From contig CM017564.1 in assembly GCA_007844125.1 (NCBI GenBank), positions 20,106,956 to 20,170,955 of the forward strand: a stretch of DNA of 64,000 nucleotides, given 5' to 3'. The position numbers and the translations under genes are program-made. The notes below the pieces were generated by a model. The model saw only the letters and a list, made by a program, of their open reading frames with translations, searched no databases and was not told the origin of the DNA. The DNA comes from Sinonovacula constricta (lineage: Eukaryota; Mollusca; Bivalvia; Cardiida; Solecurtidae). Shown in pieces: positions 26,010 to 36,156 of this stretch (position 1 is its first letter; the number at the start of each line of letters is the position of its first letter).

Positions 26010-26081
26010 GGTTCCATGGTGTAATTGTTAGCACCCAAGACTCTGAATCCTGCAATCCGAGTTCAAATCTCGGTGGAACCT
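26010..26081 (+). tRNA. tRNA-Gln (CTG anticodon), altered copy
   Basis: First tRNA of the 98-bp triplet. It has a D-loop change (GTAATTG for GTAATGG), an anticodon-stem A replacing G (CAAGA for CAGGA) that breaks a pair, and a further change before the T arm. The anticodon CTG and T loop are intact. It may be a pseudogene. Confidence 0.6.
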
Positions 26082-26107
26082 TTCCTTTTAATCTCCGCAT
26101 TCCATCT

Positions 26108-26179
26108 GGTTCCATGGTGTACTGGTTAGCACTCAGGACTCTGAATCCTGCGATCCGAGTTCAAATCTCGGCGGAACCT
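26108..26179 (+). tRNA. tRNA-Gln (CTG anticodon)
   Basis: Middle copy of the triplet. It differs from the canonical copies by ACTGG for AATGG in the D arm, and by C for T at the last acceptor-stem position (CGGAACC), which loses one pair. It is followed by TCCTTTT, a possible Pol III stop. Confidence 0.75.
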
Positions 26180-26205
26180 TTCCTTTTAATCTCCGCATTC
26201 CATCT

Positions 26206-26277
26206 GCTTCCATGGTGTAATGGTTAGCACTCAGGACTCTGAATCCTGCGATCCGAGTTCAAATCTCGGTGGAACCT
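26206..26277 (+). tRNA. tRNA-Gln (CTG anticodon), acceptor-stem mismatch
   Basis: Third copy of the triplet, identical to the canonical sequence except that base 2 is C instead of G (GCTTCC). This breaks the second acceptor pair, which may lower function. Confidence 0.7.
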
Positions 26278-26709
26278 TTCCTTTTAATCTCCGCATTCCA
26301 TCTGCAGTTTGTCCACCCAATCTTCATATCAACCTGTTCATATACTGTTTTTTCTTAATTAAGCTTTTAAGTATGATTAAGCAGATTAATTGCGATATGG
26401 CACCAATACAGACCGTATCTTCAGATCTGTAATCACAGTTCTTATGATTTCAATGAAAATTGATTTAATCTTTGCATTGTTTGATTCTTCTTCTTAAAAA
26501 AACTAACCCACAATAATCCTTACTGTCAGAAATGCAGCATGTATATTCGTGTGTTATTATAAAACATCGACACATATTCTGTTATGATGTTCTGGCCAAT
26601 TTGTAATAATTTATTGCCTGAAAAACCTAAGTGGTTAGAACCAATTATACACAATCCAATAGAATACAACAGAACGTGTTTGGTTAGCTGGAAAATTTGT
26701 TTTTTTACA

Positions 26710-26777
26710 TCGCACCGACACAATTATGGTTATATTGGTGACGTCCAGCTAATTATTGGTGGTGGAAGATACCAGAC
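26710..26777 (-). mobile_element. SINE 3'-end fragment (family with TTAGCTGGACGTC core)
   Basis: On the minus strand it reads GGTATCTTCCACCACCAATA, then ATTAGCTGGACGTCACC, then GTGTCGGTGCGAT, and a run of A. The + copy at 29638-29745 has the same order. A third, partial copy lies at 28965-29010 (-). Confidence 0.6.
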
Positions 26778-26918
26778 TTTGTGTCTGCGTGGAACTTCCG
26801 GCATAAGTCATTATCATATGGGGGATTCTGTCTCTACTAGAACAGAATGGAACAATATCATGTTACGACTAGTTTATAGTTCGTTTGTTGGGTTGGGTTG
26901 GTCTTTCTAGCACCATCA

Positions 26919-26967
26919 GATATCGGGAGACCGTGTCTACTTGAAGAAGTTAAGTGCTGCCTTTACT
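26919..26967 (-). mobile_element. SINE body fragment, same family as 31481-31780
   Basis: On the minus strand AGGCAGCACTTAAC, CTTCAAGTAGACA and GGTCTCCCGAT align with AGGCAGCACTATAT, CTTCAAGTGGACA and CGTCTCCAGAT of the full-length element. Confidence 0.55.
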
Positions 26968-27043
26968 GTAAACAGCATGTGAATGTTTGTCTTGATGCTG
27001 CACCCAGTCACATTATACTGACATCTAACTGATCAACCGACCA

Positions 27044-27094
27044 ACCGCCTCCAGATAACTGAAATACCGTTGGTGGAACGATAAACCCAATAAC
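27044..27094 (+). mobile_element. SINE 3'-tail fragment, same family as 31481-31780
   Basis: CCTCCAGATAACTGAAATAC, then CGTTGGTGGAACGATAAACC, closely match the tail of the full-length SINE. It lies about 80 bases from the inverted body fragment at 26919. Confidence 0.65.
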
Positions 27095-27381
27095 ATAACA
27101 TCTAACCGACCAGTCATAAAAACTATTCATAAATGTTGGTTGAAAAATGGAGGTAGATCTTCGTTATCTACCTACATGGATTAAAGAAAGTAAACCCATC
27201 AAGGTAATATTTGAAACAACAACAACAATAACAACAACATTATCAACAAAAGTTTTATGTTTATAACCAGAGCCTGAATAATATGTTAAACCTTGAAGAA
27301 ATAAACACAAGCAAGTTGCTTAAAACATATCTGATGCTAATATAATCGCATGTTCTGGTTAAGGATATGTAACAAAATGTC

Positions 27382-27453
27382 AGGTTCCACCGAGATTTGA
27401 ACTCGGATCGCAGGATTCAGAGTCCTGAGTGCTAACCATTACACCATGGAACC
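27382..27453 (-). tRNA. tRNA-Gln (CTG anticodon), canonical
   Basis: The reverse complement is identical over all 72 bases to the copies at 33160, 36085, 49193 and 50476. A TTTT follows within ten bases on the minus strand. It is the only intact copy on this strand. Confidence 0.92.
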
Positions 27454-28659
27454 ACGTTGCGTGTGTAGGTAGATATTTAACAGATCAATATCTGTACACG
27501 AAAACCGTTGATGCGAAACTTCAAAGGCGACGCAAACGATTAAACAAAATAAATAAAAGAAATTGCGACATACATTTTTAACCTTAATTAAAAGGGGTAT
27601 CATGCAGTTTTCTTTATTCAAATACATGTAGAAAAATAAATTAAAATAAAATAAAAACAAAATAAAAAAATCTACCGAATTCTGGCCCGTATTTCACCAT
27701 GGTTACGGAAGTCCGCAAAACAAACTTTCACCATGTGCAAATTTCAGTGATCATTCCATATATAGGCGCCACGCTCCAGCGCGTCGCCAAAGAACAGATA
27801 GTACCTCACAAAATGGCTGACTGTTTTATTTTTGTTTGTCGAATAGACACAATTAGGATTATTATAACGGGGTCCAATCGATATTATATACAGTCCGATT
27901 TTAGGTCAGGTATTTGTTTAGATCAAATCTTATTGTAAATGCAGTGTAACCGTAAGCGTTTAATAAAATGAACGCGCTGCTTGACAAAAACGACAGGTGT
28001 TTATAGTTAGGTGGAATGTTCTTGCGGTTAACGAAGCCAACCAAACACTGGACCGTAGGTTCGAGCAATGCAGGAGCGTTATTTTTGGTTAAATTATCAG
28101 TGCAGGCCAGTTATATGCCTTTTAAAATGACGCGTTATCAGTATATACATGGACAATATGTGTTACAATTTTTCATACATTTTGTAAAGTGCTCGATTTG
28201 TGACGTTAGATGAAGAAGAAAACTAACAAACAAAACAATAACAACAACAATAAAGCAAAAGACCCAAAAAAACAACAACACAAAACAAACAACAACAACA
28301 CCCCCTCAAAAAGAAAAAAGAAGAAAAAAGAAAGAAAAAAGAGAAAATTAGGGTTATTTCATTGTTCCTGAAATGAAATACTATTTATTTACGTATCTAT
28401 ACAAATAGTATTCCTCTCCATGTGGTCTCGAACTCACTTTCTCAAGATAATAAGGCTGCTGCTTTGACCATTACGCTATAGTGCTCCTGAATAAATATGT
28501 TTCAAGAGTTTTGTGTTTATAAATTACAACCCGAAGTAAACAAGTGCCGAACCTAAACATTTTATCTATACAAATATTACCAGGCAATCATAGAATAATT
28601 ACTTGTCCAAGTAAGGTCAATATAATCAGCGATTCTTTTTTCAGCTTTCGGTTTACAGG
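27454..28659. other. No gene seen; A-rich simple repeats
   Basis: An open frame at 27699-27938 has no recognisable similarity. CAA and GAA-type low complexity lies at about 28230-28345. A tRNA-like stretch is listed separately. Confidence 0.45.
28427..28490 (-). mobile_element. tRNA-like stretch, probably a SINE head or tRNA relic
   Basis: On the minus strand GGAGCACTATAGCGTAATGG resembles an A box region, and GAGTTCGAGACC a B box, 25-30 bases apart. The acceptor ends do not pair, so it is not a functional tRNA. Confidence 0.35.
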
Positions 28660-28745
28660 TGCGACATTGGTGGGACGATAAACCAACCAACCAACCAACC
28701 AATCAACCAACCAAAGACCCACCCAACCACCCAACCAACCAACCA
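28660..28745 (+). mobile_element. SINE tail with (CCAA)n
   Basis: GGTGGGACGATAAACCAACC continues as a CCAA/CCAC repeat. The stem GGACGATAAACC is that of the 31481 SINE, so the tail seems to have expanded its terminal CCAA. Confidence 0.55.
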
Positions 28746-28964
28746 GACAAACAAGAGAGATAAAGCTATTAGTATAGTATTCAGCTTTTATAACAAAAAT
28801 CGTGCTATAGCACCACTTTGCTCAATAGTGACCTCAGTAGAGTATGGCTTTGTAGATTAGAAAAATGACAACTGCCAGTTTGAGCCCTGAGAAATGATGG
28901 TCTGAGCCTCAAACCTAGGTCTTATTTGCTGTGTTTTGGACTTACATTGCAGCGTCTAATTATT

Positions 28965-29010
28965 ATCATTGAAGCGAAGTCCAGCTTTTTTGGTGGAAGA
29001 AGACCGCAGA
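28965..29010 (-). mobile_element. Diverged SINE 3'-end fragment (TTAGCTGGACGTC family)
   Basis: On the minus strand GTCTTCTTCCACCAAAAAAG, then CTGGACTTCGC, resemble the copies at 26710 and 29638. This is the weakest of the three. Confidence 0.35.
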
Positions 29011-29226
29011 CAAATGTCTTGGGAGAACTACCGACGCACCGCATTAATTCCTTCCCCCTGAACGAGTTTCAAGTCGGCGACTCTATAACTACATCTCGGA
29101 CCAAATCTCCTTGCCCCCCACCCTCTCCCCCTCCCCCCCACCAACCTCCCGACTCAACTACTCGGACTTGACTTATCTCCCCCTCCTAGTATAATTATGA
29201 AAAAATAATGTGTGTACCAGAATGCT

Positions 29227-29292
29227 AGGTTCCGTCGAGATTTAAACTCGGAGGGTTCAGAGTCCTGAGTACTAACTATTATACCATGAAAC
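29227..29292 (-). pseudogene. tRNA-Gln pseudogene
   Basis: 66 bases. It has lost about five bases between the anticodon stem and the variable loop (AACCCTCC where canonical copies have AATCCTGCGATCC), and has changes in the D arm, T arm and acceptor stem (GTTTCATGG at the start). The CTG anticodon is still readable. Confidence 0.85.
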
Positions 29293-29637
29293 TTTGTGAT
29301 GTAAACAGATGTTTATCAAGCCGATAAAGCTCATTTAACCATGGAAGCGCACGATATAGTCAACAATAATGTTATAAGATTGTTATCTGAAGTGTAAGAT
29401 AGTGATCAGAATAACTTGATAAATCTTATCAAACAAAATACTTGATTGTTAATTTTGATAGATTCGTAAGATAGATATATCTTTATTCATATATTGAGAC
29501 AGAAGCCGACGATTACACAAAGATATACACATAAATAATTATCAATGGTATGGTGGTCAATCAATATGGTTTATGGAAACACAGTTTTACTACTTAAGTA
29601 GCAATTTGAAATCAGTTTTCAAGCCGTGGTTCATAAA
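29293..29637. other. No gene seen
   Basis: AT-rich spacer between tRNA and SINE relics. Confidence 0.5.
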
Positions 29638-29745
29638 TCTGGGGGTCTTCCGCCATCAGTAATTAGCTGGACGTCGCCAATATACATATTGTGTCGGCGC
29701 GATTAAAAAAAAACTCACAACAACAACAACAACAACAACAACAAC
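29638..29745 (+). mobile_element. SINE 3'-end fragment with A and CAA tail
   Basis: GGGGGTCTTCCGCCATCAGT, then AATTAGCTGGACGTCGCC, then GTGTCGGCGCGATT, then nine As and a (CAA)n tail. The A-rich end suggests this is the true 3' terminus of a retroposon. Head not visible. Confidence 0.6.
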
Positions 29746-31480
29746 AGAGCCTCCTTCCACCTTAAACAACAACAAAACACAACAAAAACAACAGCACAAA
29801 GTCAGTTTTCGAGTTGTGACGATTCATTAAAAAAGCCAATTGTTCTGATAAAAGCATAAATATACACAATTAAGATACAAATACACGGACATGTCTCAGA
29901 CTTCTTAACGGGTCTATTGATTGATTGATAGACAGTCAATTGTAAATGTAAGTGTTACTAACTTTTACAAGCTGTGCGTCAGTTGCGTACACAATAAACA
30001 TTCTACTGCAAAAGAAATTCTCTAATTCATGACGTTGTAAGTCTCTTTTAATAACAAGGTACTTGTAAGTGTTTGTTTTGTCGCCCTGTTTCTAAGACAT
30101 ATCTGAACTAAGTCAGTACGACTCAGTATTTCTGTATTGATATTTTATTTAGGTATATTTTAAAATTAAACTATATGCAAGCCACACTGACACACTCGTG
30201 CGCATGAGAGAGGAGTTTATATGTAATCGTTCCTGGTTTAGCTCTATGGATGGCGCCATGTTGTTATATGAAGCGATGAAGTGCGGCGATCTCCTGCATA
30301 AAAAAATTCGGTTGTTATTAAAGCTTGGTGAATATCATTTTTTCAGTTTGAAATGTAGTAACATCCTCACCTATCACTTAAAATCGTTTATGTATCATTT
30401 GTGGGCCTATAAGTTAAATATGTACAAGTCAAAATTAATTCTGTTCTAATATTTCTATTTGGATCACTTCCCTTGCGCCAAAAGACAAGTCGCCACTGCT
30501 AAATCGGGTTTTTGCAATTATTTGTAATTTTAATTTTAATCTCATAAACAACTTTTTAATAAAGTATCTTGTAGGAATAACGCACGTGTTATCAGTTCGT
30601 TTTATTTTTATGTTTGTTTGAATCGTTACAAATAGAGTTAGTGGATTGCAGAACTCTTTCATAGTCAGGATTATCCACCCCTTGTTAATCTTCTCTTATA
30701 GAAAATAGAAACAAACCCCTCTATTTCGGGAATAAATAACTCGTCCTTAATTACAGATTTTTTTTATAATTAATAACTTTTTTTGTCATTAATCATTGAA
30801 TCATTTTTCTGCATACCTGTTTTTTCTTTGTATTTCATTTACTGTGTTGCATACATCTATCGTCAATACATGTTTAAAACCAAACATAAACACTGGAATT
30901 TGCTTTAGTTTTTACTTTGCTTTTTTTCCTCGTTAATCGTTATTTAAGTTTAGTTTTCATTTTAATTCGTGCATTATTTGTAGTAGAAATAAGCTGGGCT
31001 TCTACAAGTTACAGGCAAGGAGCAATAATCGACTCACCATTTAAAATATTTCAGCCAATAAGTAGGGAAAACCTTCCTCGCAAAAACTCTACTTCTCATG
31101 AATGATGGCTGTTTCATCTCAGATCGACCAGACAGATGCTGATGCATGATAAAATGGAACTATAACGAGCAATTATTTAGTACTGAAAACGAATTTAAAC
31201 ATGTTTATGACGGTAAAATGATATATATTTTTTATATTTTACAAACGTCAGACTGTCCATCTTGAAGACATTTTAAATCTTTTGACAACAAGTTTTTACT
31301 GTTGTTTCGATGGTTTTACTAGGCAAAATGTCCCTCTGTTGAACAATATCCGAGTGCGACCTTGATCAGCCGCATCTATGACTTCTAGTAATGACGATGT
31401 CCAGAGAGAGACGCCAGTTACAATGTTGGATAGAATTACTCATGCATCACTGACAGATAGACAACACCTCGTACAATCTG
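29746..31480. other. No gene seen
   Basis: AT-rich sequence. Open frames at 30198-30449 and 30917-31105 lack recognisable motifs or splice context. Confidence 0.5.
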
Positions 31481-31780
31481 GTCGACTTGAAGTCAATCGG
31501 TAGAGCGTCGGCTCCATGTACGGGAGGCCCCGGGTTCGATCCCGGGCCGCGACATACCAAAGTCGTTAAAATGGTAGTGGCATATCTCCCTTGCTAACGC
31601 TCAAGCAAATATAAGGGTAGTTCTAAGACTGTTTGGCCCGGCGTCAGGATAATATCATGCCAGGTGTTCACGGCATGCTATACGCAGTGAAGGCAGCACT
31701 ATATCTGCTTCAAGTGGACACCGTCTCCAGATAACTGAAATACTGTTGGTTGGACGATAAACCCAATAAACAAACAAACT
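31481..31780 (+). mobile_element. Full-length tRNA-derived SINE, about 300 bp
   Basis: The head is tRNA-like: an A-box region GTCAATCGGTAGAGCGTCGG and a perfect B box GGTTCGATCCC inside an 8-bp hairpin (CCCGGGTTCGATCCCGGG). A unique body follows (GTTAAAATGGTAGTGGCATA, ATCATGCCAGGTGTTC). The tail is CTCCAGATAACTGAAATACT, then GGACGATAAACCCAATAAAC and (AAAC)n. Fragments of the same family lie at 13390, 26919, 27044 and 28660. It would be transcribed by Pol III and moved by a LINE partner; no partner can be assigned. Confidence 0.8.
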
Positions 31781-31861
31781 TGAAGTTAAACCATCAAACT
31801 GTGAAGATTTACGCCCAAAGTCACTGCAATGTGTTCTTTGAGGCAACGTTTCATAGCAAGT

Positions 31862-31933
31862 GGTTCCATGGTGTAATGGTTAGCACTCAGGACTCTGAAT
31901 CCTGCGATCCGAGTTCAAATCTCTGTGGAACCT
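31862..31933 (+). tRNA. tRNA-Gln (CTG anticodon), one T-stem change
   Basis: Differs from the canonical sequence only by CTCTG for CTCGG in the T stem, which loses a pair. It starts the best-preserved about 1.3-kb duplicated unit. Confidence 0.75.
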
Positions 31934-32510
31934 TGCAATTTTTTACAGCCAGTTTTTTGTAATTACTGTGTTTCGAACGGCTGTGATTCCGAAAGAAATA
32001 TAAAGTCAATTTAACACACATTATAGGTAATAGACTTCCGTATAAAGGTTTTCAAGCTTAATGTTTATTTTTACATTTCAAAGTAAATGCTCGGACTGTT
32101 TCTTTATATTATATTTGCAACATTGAATCTACTTTGTTTTCATTTCAGATTTCTTACTTAAAATATGATATTTATAATCCATTATAAACCAAACTTGCTT
32201 GGTATTGTGTAATAATTACCTAATTATCTTTTAATGCCAATCTCAGAAATTATTACTCAGTTTTTGCTTATAAAGGAAAACATTTTTAATGCAAGCACTT
32301 GATATAGTGTTCGTTGCTATTGCAATATATATCTGTATAAGCGCATACATGCGAACTTTTCCTGAGGCCAACATGGAAGATTTTCACTTGCAAAGTGGGA
32401 GATTTATTATTTTCATATAAACAAAGAAGGACGTTATCTTTTTCCAAGTAGAAAGATTTCTGAAAATGTGTAAAACAACCCTCATTTTCAAATAATTTTG
32501 ACTCTTAAAA
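31934..32510. other. Non-coding part of a duplicated tRNA unit
   Basis: Short blocks resemble the flanks of other copies. For example TTCGTTGCTATTGCAATATA near 32310 resembles TTCGTTGATACATAAAGATA near 33519 and TTCGTTGCTATGACAACCCA near 37428. No gene seen. Confidence 0.55.
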
Positions 32511-32701
32511 GTGTGAGTCTCCCTCCAAAAGTGTGAGTCTCCCTCCAAAAGTGTGAGTCTCCCTTCAAAAGTGTGAGTCTCCCTCCAAAAGTGGGAGTCT
32601 CCCTCCAAAAGTGAGAGTCTCCCTCCAACAGTGGGAGACTCCCTCCAAATGGCGGGGATCTCCCTCCAAATAGTGGGGGCCTCCCTCCATAAGTGGGAGG
32701 G
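32511..32701. repeat. 20-bp tandem repeat, about 9-10 copies
   Basis: Unit GTGTGAGTCTCCCTCCAAAA. The first four units are nearly identical and later ones drift progressively (GTGGGAG, GTGAGAG, GGCGGGGATC, GTGGGGGCC). The two minus-strand open frames with repeated EGDSHFWRETHT-like words are its translation. Confidence 0.95.
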
Positions 32702-33159
32702 TTCACATGTATGTAAGTGGGTAGATTAATTTGCTTCAATGCCAACATTAGAATTCGATGGGTTTAAAATAGAAATTTGAATCGAGCAATTGTAACTACA
32801 ATTAAAGATGAAAATTAAATAAAAGGCAATAAAGACAATAAAAACTCAGTGCACTTCATTCTTGATACCTCCTCGTGCATTCGACATACAACTCCATTCT
32901 CTTTCAAAATGAAAACATATACACAGCTGTCATCCTATGTCTTCTATATTCGTAAAGACATAATATGACAAATGTTATTTACAGAGCTAATAAAACGTTT
33001 TGGTTACCTCATCAATCTATCACATGGTTTTATGTGAACAACATTTTAATAAACTATTCTGTCATTTATATCATATAGACTCGTGAACACCTGAGAGAGA
33101 TTAGCGTTTAACAGAGCATTGCATCAACAATAACAATGTGTTAGCTAACGTAGTCTCAT

Positions 33160-33231
33160 GGTTCCATGGTGTAATGGTTAGCACTCAGGACTCTGAATCC
33201 TGCGATCCGAGTTCAAATCTCGGTGGAACCT
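33160..33231 (+). tRNA. tRNA-Gln (CTG anticodon), canonical
   Basis: A 72-base cloverleaf. The 7-bp acceptor stem GGTTCCA pairs with TGGAACC, discriminator T. The D arm is TGGTGTAATGGTTAGCA (A box). The anticodon stem CAGGA/TCCTG holds the loop CTCTGAA with anticodon CTG, reading CAG as glutamine. The T arm CCGAG-TTCAAAT-CTCGG contains the B box. A TTTT terminator follows at about 33237. It matches the eukaryotic nuclear tRNA-Gln-CTG consensus, with G-C swaps in the anticodon stem. No intron. Confidence 0.95.
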
Positions 33232-34112
33232 GGCTTCTTTTACCTCACAAACATTTATGCATTTTTAAGTTTATAAACTCTTGTGTTTTTGAAAATAACA
33301 GTAATAGCTGGTTGCCAGCGGAGATTGTTTAAAGAATATATTCCTACGCCATTTAGGATGTATTCTTTTTAATTACTCGGAATTTTCCATGGATTAGCCA
33401 AGAGCTACTGGACTGACATTATTGCTTAATATCATTGACTGACACTGTCAACAATTATTGCTTAGTTATTGTGCAATAACGACACAAACATTTTCCAAAG
33501 CAAACACTCAATATAATGTTCGTTGATACATAAAGATATACCTGTATGAGAGGTAATGTTGTGGTAATTCTGCTTTAATGCGTAAATCTGATATTAATGG
33601 ACGTAAAATTAGTTTGAAACACGCCATTTACAATAATTAAAGATGATTGCTGATCACCCCTCGTACACTCTAAATGATACGCAAACCTCCTTAAAAAAGG
33701 AAATCTCTATTTTCAAGTAACATAAATATATACTATCCTGTTATTATATGCACTATCTTCCATACTCGCAACGACTGCTGTAGTTTCAAATAAAGTAATG
33801 AATTCGCTGATAATGTCAATTATTTATTTAATATACATCATACATTAAAGGCAATAGACGTCTGTAAAAAATAAAACCTTGACAGTTAATGAGATTTTCA
33901 AAGAAAATGCTCGAATGGCCTCTGTTGATTATTGTTGTAACATTGAATCGTGTTTGTTTTGTAACGTTTACAGATAGCTATAATACAGCAGGAAAGATAA
34001 TCCATCAGTAACCAGATTGGTCGTGTGTTTCTACATTACTTTATATCTTTGAATGGAAATTTCAGAAAATATTTCTTTGTGATTGCTTAATAAAGAAAAA
34101 CAAAACAACAAC
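33232..34112. other. Non-coding part of a duplicated tRNA unit
   Basis: The downstream flank (CCTCACAAACATTTATGCAT) resembles AGTCACAAACTTTAAAGCAT after the copy at 37018 and TCTTACTAACTTTTAATCAT after that at 49193. The stretch near 33900 (AATGCTCGAATGGCCTCTGT) matches AATGCTCGGACTGTTTCTTT near 32085. No gene seen. Confidence 0.6.
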
Positions 34113-34127
34113 AACAAGAAACAACAA

Positions 34128-35015
34128 TTAAGGATGCTAAAGTTCAAAGTCAACCGAAAAACACTTAACCAGCTGTATATTTCACTAATTAGGCCAAACT
34201 TAGACTATGCATCTGTGGTCTGGGACAACTGTACACAATATGAAAAAGACAAACTTGAAAAAATGCAAATTGAAGCAGGCAGAATAGTTACAGGTATAAC
34301 CCGTTCAGTAAGTTTACAGAAACTTTATAACGAACTTGGCTGGCTAAAGCTGAGTGACAGAAGGGAATATCAAAAACTATTACTTATGTTTAAAGTAAAA
34401 CACAATATGGTACCACCTTACCTCAACGCTCTTTTTCCCCGATCCGCAGATCTTTTAATGCCATATAGTCTAAGAAACCGTAATGAGTTCGTCAATACGA
34501 ACAGACGCACCTCGCTATATGCAAATTCGTTTGTACCTTCTGCAATTGACCTGTGGAATTCTTTACCATCGGCAATAAGGGACACTCCAACAATAAGTTA
34601 TTTCAAACGTTCTGTCTTGCAGTCGAGATATATGTCCGCCTCAGTTCCTTCTCACTACTACCACGGCCCCCGATTTCTTTCCATTATGCATACCCGGCTA
34701 CGTAATAATTGTAGCGACTTAAAACATGATTTGTATATGAACCACATTTTAGATAATAACCTTTGCGCACATTGTCATATTCCCGAAACAACAGAACACT
34801 ACTTTTTTCACTGCGTACTCTACACACAGCAACGCATTCAACTATTCAGAGACACTCGTAAATTTCATCCATTAAACTCCGACCTTCTTCTTACCGGCAA
34901 TATATCTCTATCATACGAAGACAATATTACCATTTTCAATGCTGTCCAAACATTCATAAAACAGTCAAAACGCTTCAAAAGTCATGTTCCCGAACATTCT
35001 GACCAACCAACATGA
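34128..35015 (+). CDS. C-terminal fragment of a non-LTR retrotransposon ORF2 (thumb and CCHC region)
   Basis: 295 codons, open from the truncation point to TGA; there is no native start. The first part (TLNQLYISLIRPNLDYASVV, then WDN, LEKMQIEAGRIVTG and LYNELGWLKLSDRRE) is the conserved segment that follows the catalytic domain in CR1/jockey-like LINE reverse transcriptases. Near the end is a CCHC-type motif, C-x2-C-x7-H-x4-C (CAHC...H...C), common at the C terminus of LINE ORF2. The endonuclease and catalytic RT motifs are missing because of 5' truncation, so this piece cannot act alone. The clade cannot be fixed by eye. Confidence 0.85.
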   Translation, partial: LRMLKFKVNRKTLNQLYISLIRPNLDYASVVWDNCTQYEKDKLEKMQIEAGRIVTGITRSVSLQKLYNELGWLKLSDRREYQKLLLMFKVKHNMVPPYLNALFPRSADLLMPYSLRNRNEFVNTNRRTSLYANSFVPSAIDLWNSLPSAIRDTPTISYFKRSVLQSRYMSASVPSHYYHGPRFLSIMHTRLRNNCSDLKHDLYMNHILDNNLCAHCHIPETTEHYFFHCVLYTQQRIQLFRDTRKFHPLNSDLLLTGNISLSYEDNITIFNAVQTFIKQSKRFKSHVPEHSDQPT

Positions 35016-35432
35016 TATTCTATCTCATGTCTGTCTTTCTGTATATCTGTCTTTCTTCACCGCTTCTTCTATCTTTCTACACCCATATACTTCTTTTACA
35101 TCTTCCTCTTACCGTTTAAATATATTGTAATATCTCATAAACACACATGTACATCTTTGTCAAGGATCAACTTTTGATATGATTATTTACTTACATCCTT
35201 TTAATGTCATGAACCAATTTTTTATATTAACCCTGTTTAATTGCCTACAAAAACCAAGCATCTTTACATTATATCCTGCCATGATTTTACCTGCAATTTA
35301 TTGTACCGTACGGGGAGAGATGTCTCTAAGTTATTGAACTTGTATCTCAACCCGTTTGCCTATATTTAGTTGTAACTCATACCATGGTTTGTAAAAACAT
35401 GTATATACTTGGCAATAAAATAAGTTTAAACT
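34128..35432 (+). mobile_element. 5'-truncated LINE insertion with 15-bp target-site duplication
   Basis: The element runs from just after one copy of AACAAGAAACAACAA (34113-34127) to just before the second (35433-35447). The two copies are identical and flanking bases differ. It contains the C-terminal end of a reverse-transcriptase frame, then about 417 bases of 3'UTR ending GGCAATAAAATAAGTTTAAA, without a long poly(A). The open frame has no stop and the duplication no mismatch, so insertion is recent relative to the tRNA units around it. Target DNA is CAA-rich low complexity. Confidence 0.88.
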
Positions 35433-35447
35433 AACAAGAAACAACAA

Positions 35448-36084
35448 AAGCAACACCAAACAACAACAGCAAAAAAACAACAACATGAAACAAAAAACAA
35501 CAGCAGCAAACAATATTTTTTATTTATATAGACAAATACACATGCGATTGCAGAATTTTGTCTTAACGCCTGTATTGTAGAAAACGTCACTTTTTCGTCA
35601 ATTGAAAAATTGAAAACATATTATTGAAGATAAATAGTCTTGTAAATATAACTTTAGCAACAGTGTATCATACTGTATAACACTTTTCGCGGTTTATTAG
35701 TCATAGTGTCTCAACTCTAAATGTTATCTATATGTATGTACTAGCGAAAACAAAACTATTGTCAAGTATTATTATTTACAATGTTCTATTTCTGTAGGTA
35801 TGTGTTATCTTCTATGCTCGCGCCACCTAGCGGAATAATTGTTATCAGATCATGGCGATTATAGAGATAATACCACCGTTATGTTAGGTTGTCTGGTATA
35901 AACACGTACCATTTCTATGTTTAAACGTGAATTTCTTCTTTATATATTTTTACGTAATATTATAATATTATGTTATAATATCTTGTTATTTATCCGTTAT
36001 CGTCTATAATCGCGCCACCTAGTGAGGTCATCGTTATCAGATCATTGATATCATGGGCAAAATAATATCTCTATGTAAACACAC
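35448..36084. other. Non-coding spacer between LINE and next tRNA
   Basis: It starts with CAA-rich low complexity continuing the LINE target. A repeated phrase GCGCCACCTAG lies at about 35820 and 36013, with ATCAGATCAT shortly after each, suggesting a local duplication of about 190 bases. No gene. Confidence 0.5.
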
Positions 36085-36156
36085 GGTTCCATGGTGTAAT
36101 GGTTAGCACTCAGGACTCTGAATCCTGCGATCCGAGTTCAAATCTCGGTGGAACCT
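36085..36156 (+). tRNA. tRNA-Gln (CTG anticodon), canonical
   Basis: Identical to the copy at 33160 over 72 bases. A TTTTT terminator follows at about 36163. Confidence 0.94.

Larger units (their letters stand above)
26001..26304 (+). repeat. 98-bp tandem triplication carrying a tRNA-Gln
   Basis: Three tRNA starts lie exactly 98 bases apart (26010, 26108, 26206). The unit is 72 bases of tRNA plus a 26-base spacer (TTCCTTTTAATCTCCGCATT then CCATCT). The spacers are identical or nearly so while the tRNA bodies differ, so the triplication is fairly recent and the tRNA changes newer still. Confidence 0.93.

Noticed and set aside
27699..27938. 79-codon + frame near a small CpG-rich patch
   Set aside because: No homology recognised and no splice or polyadenylation context.
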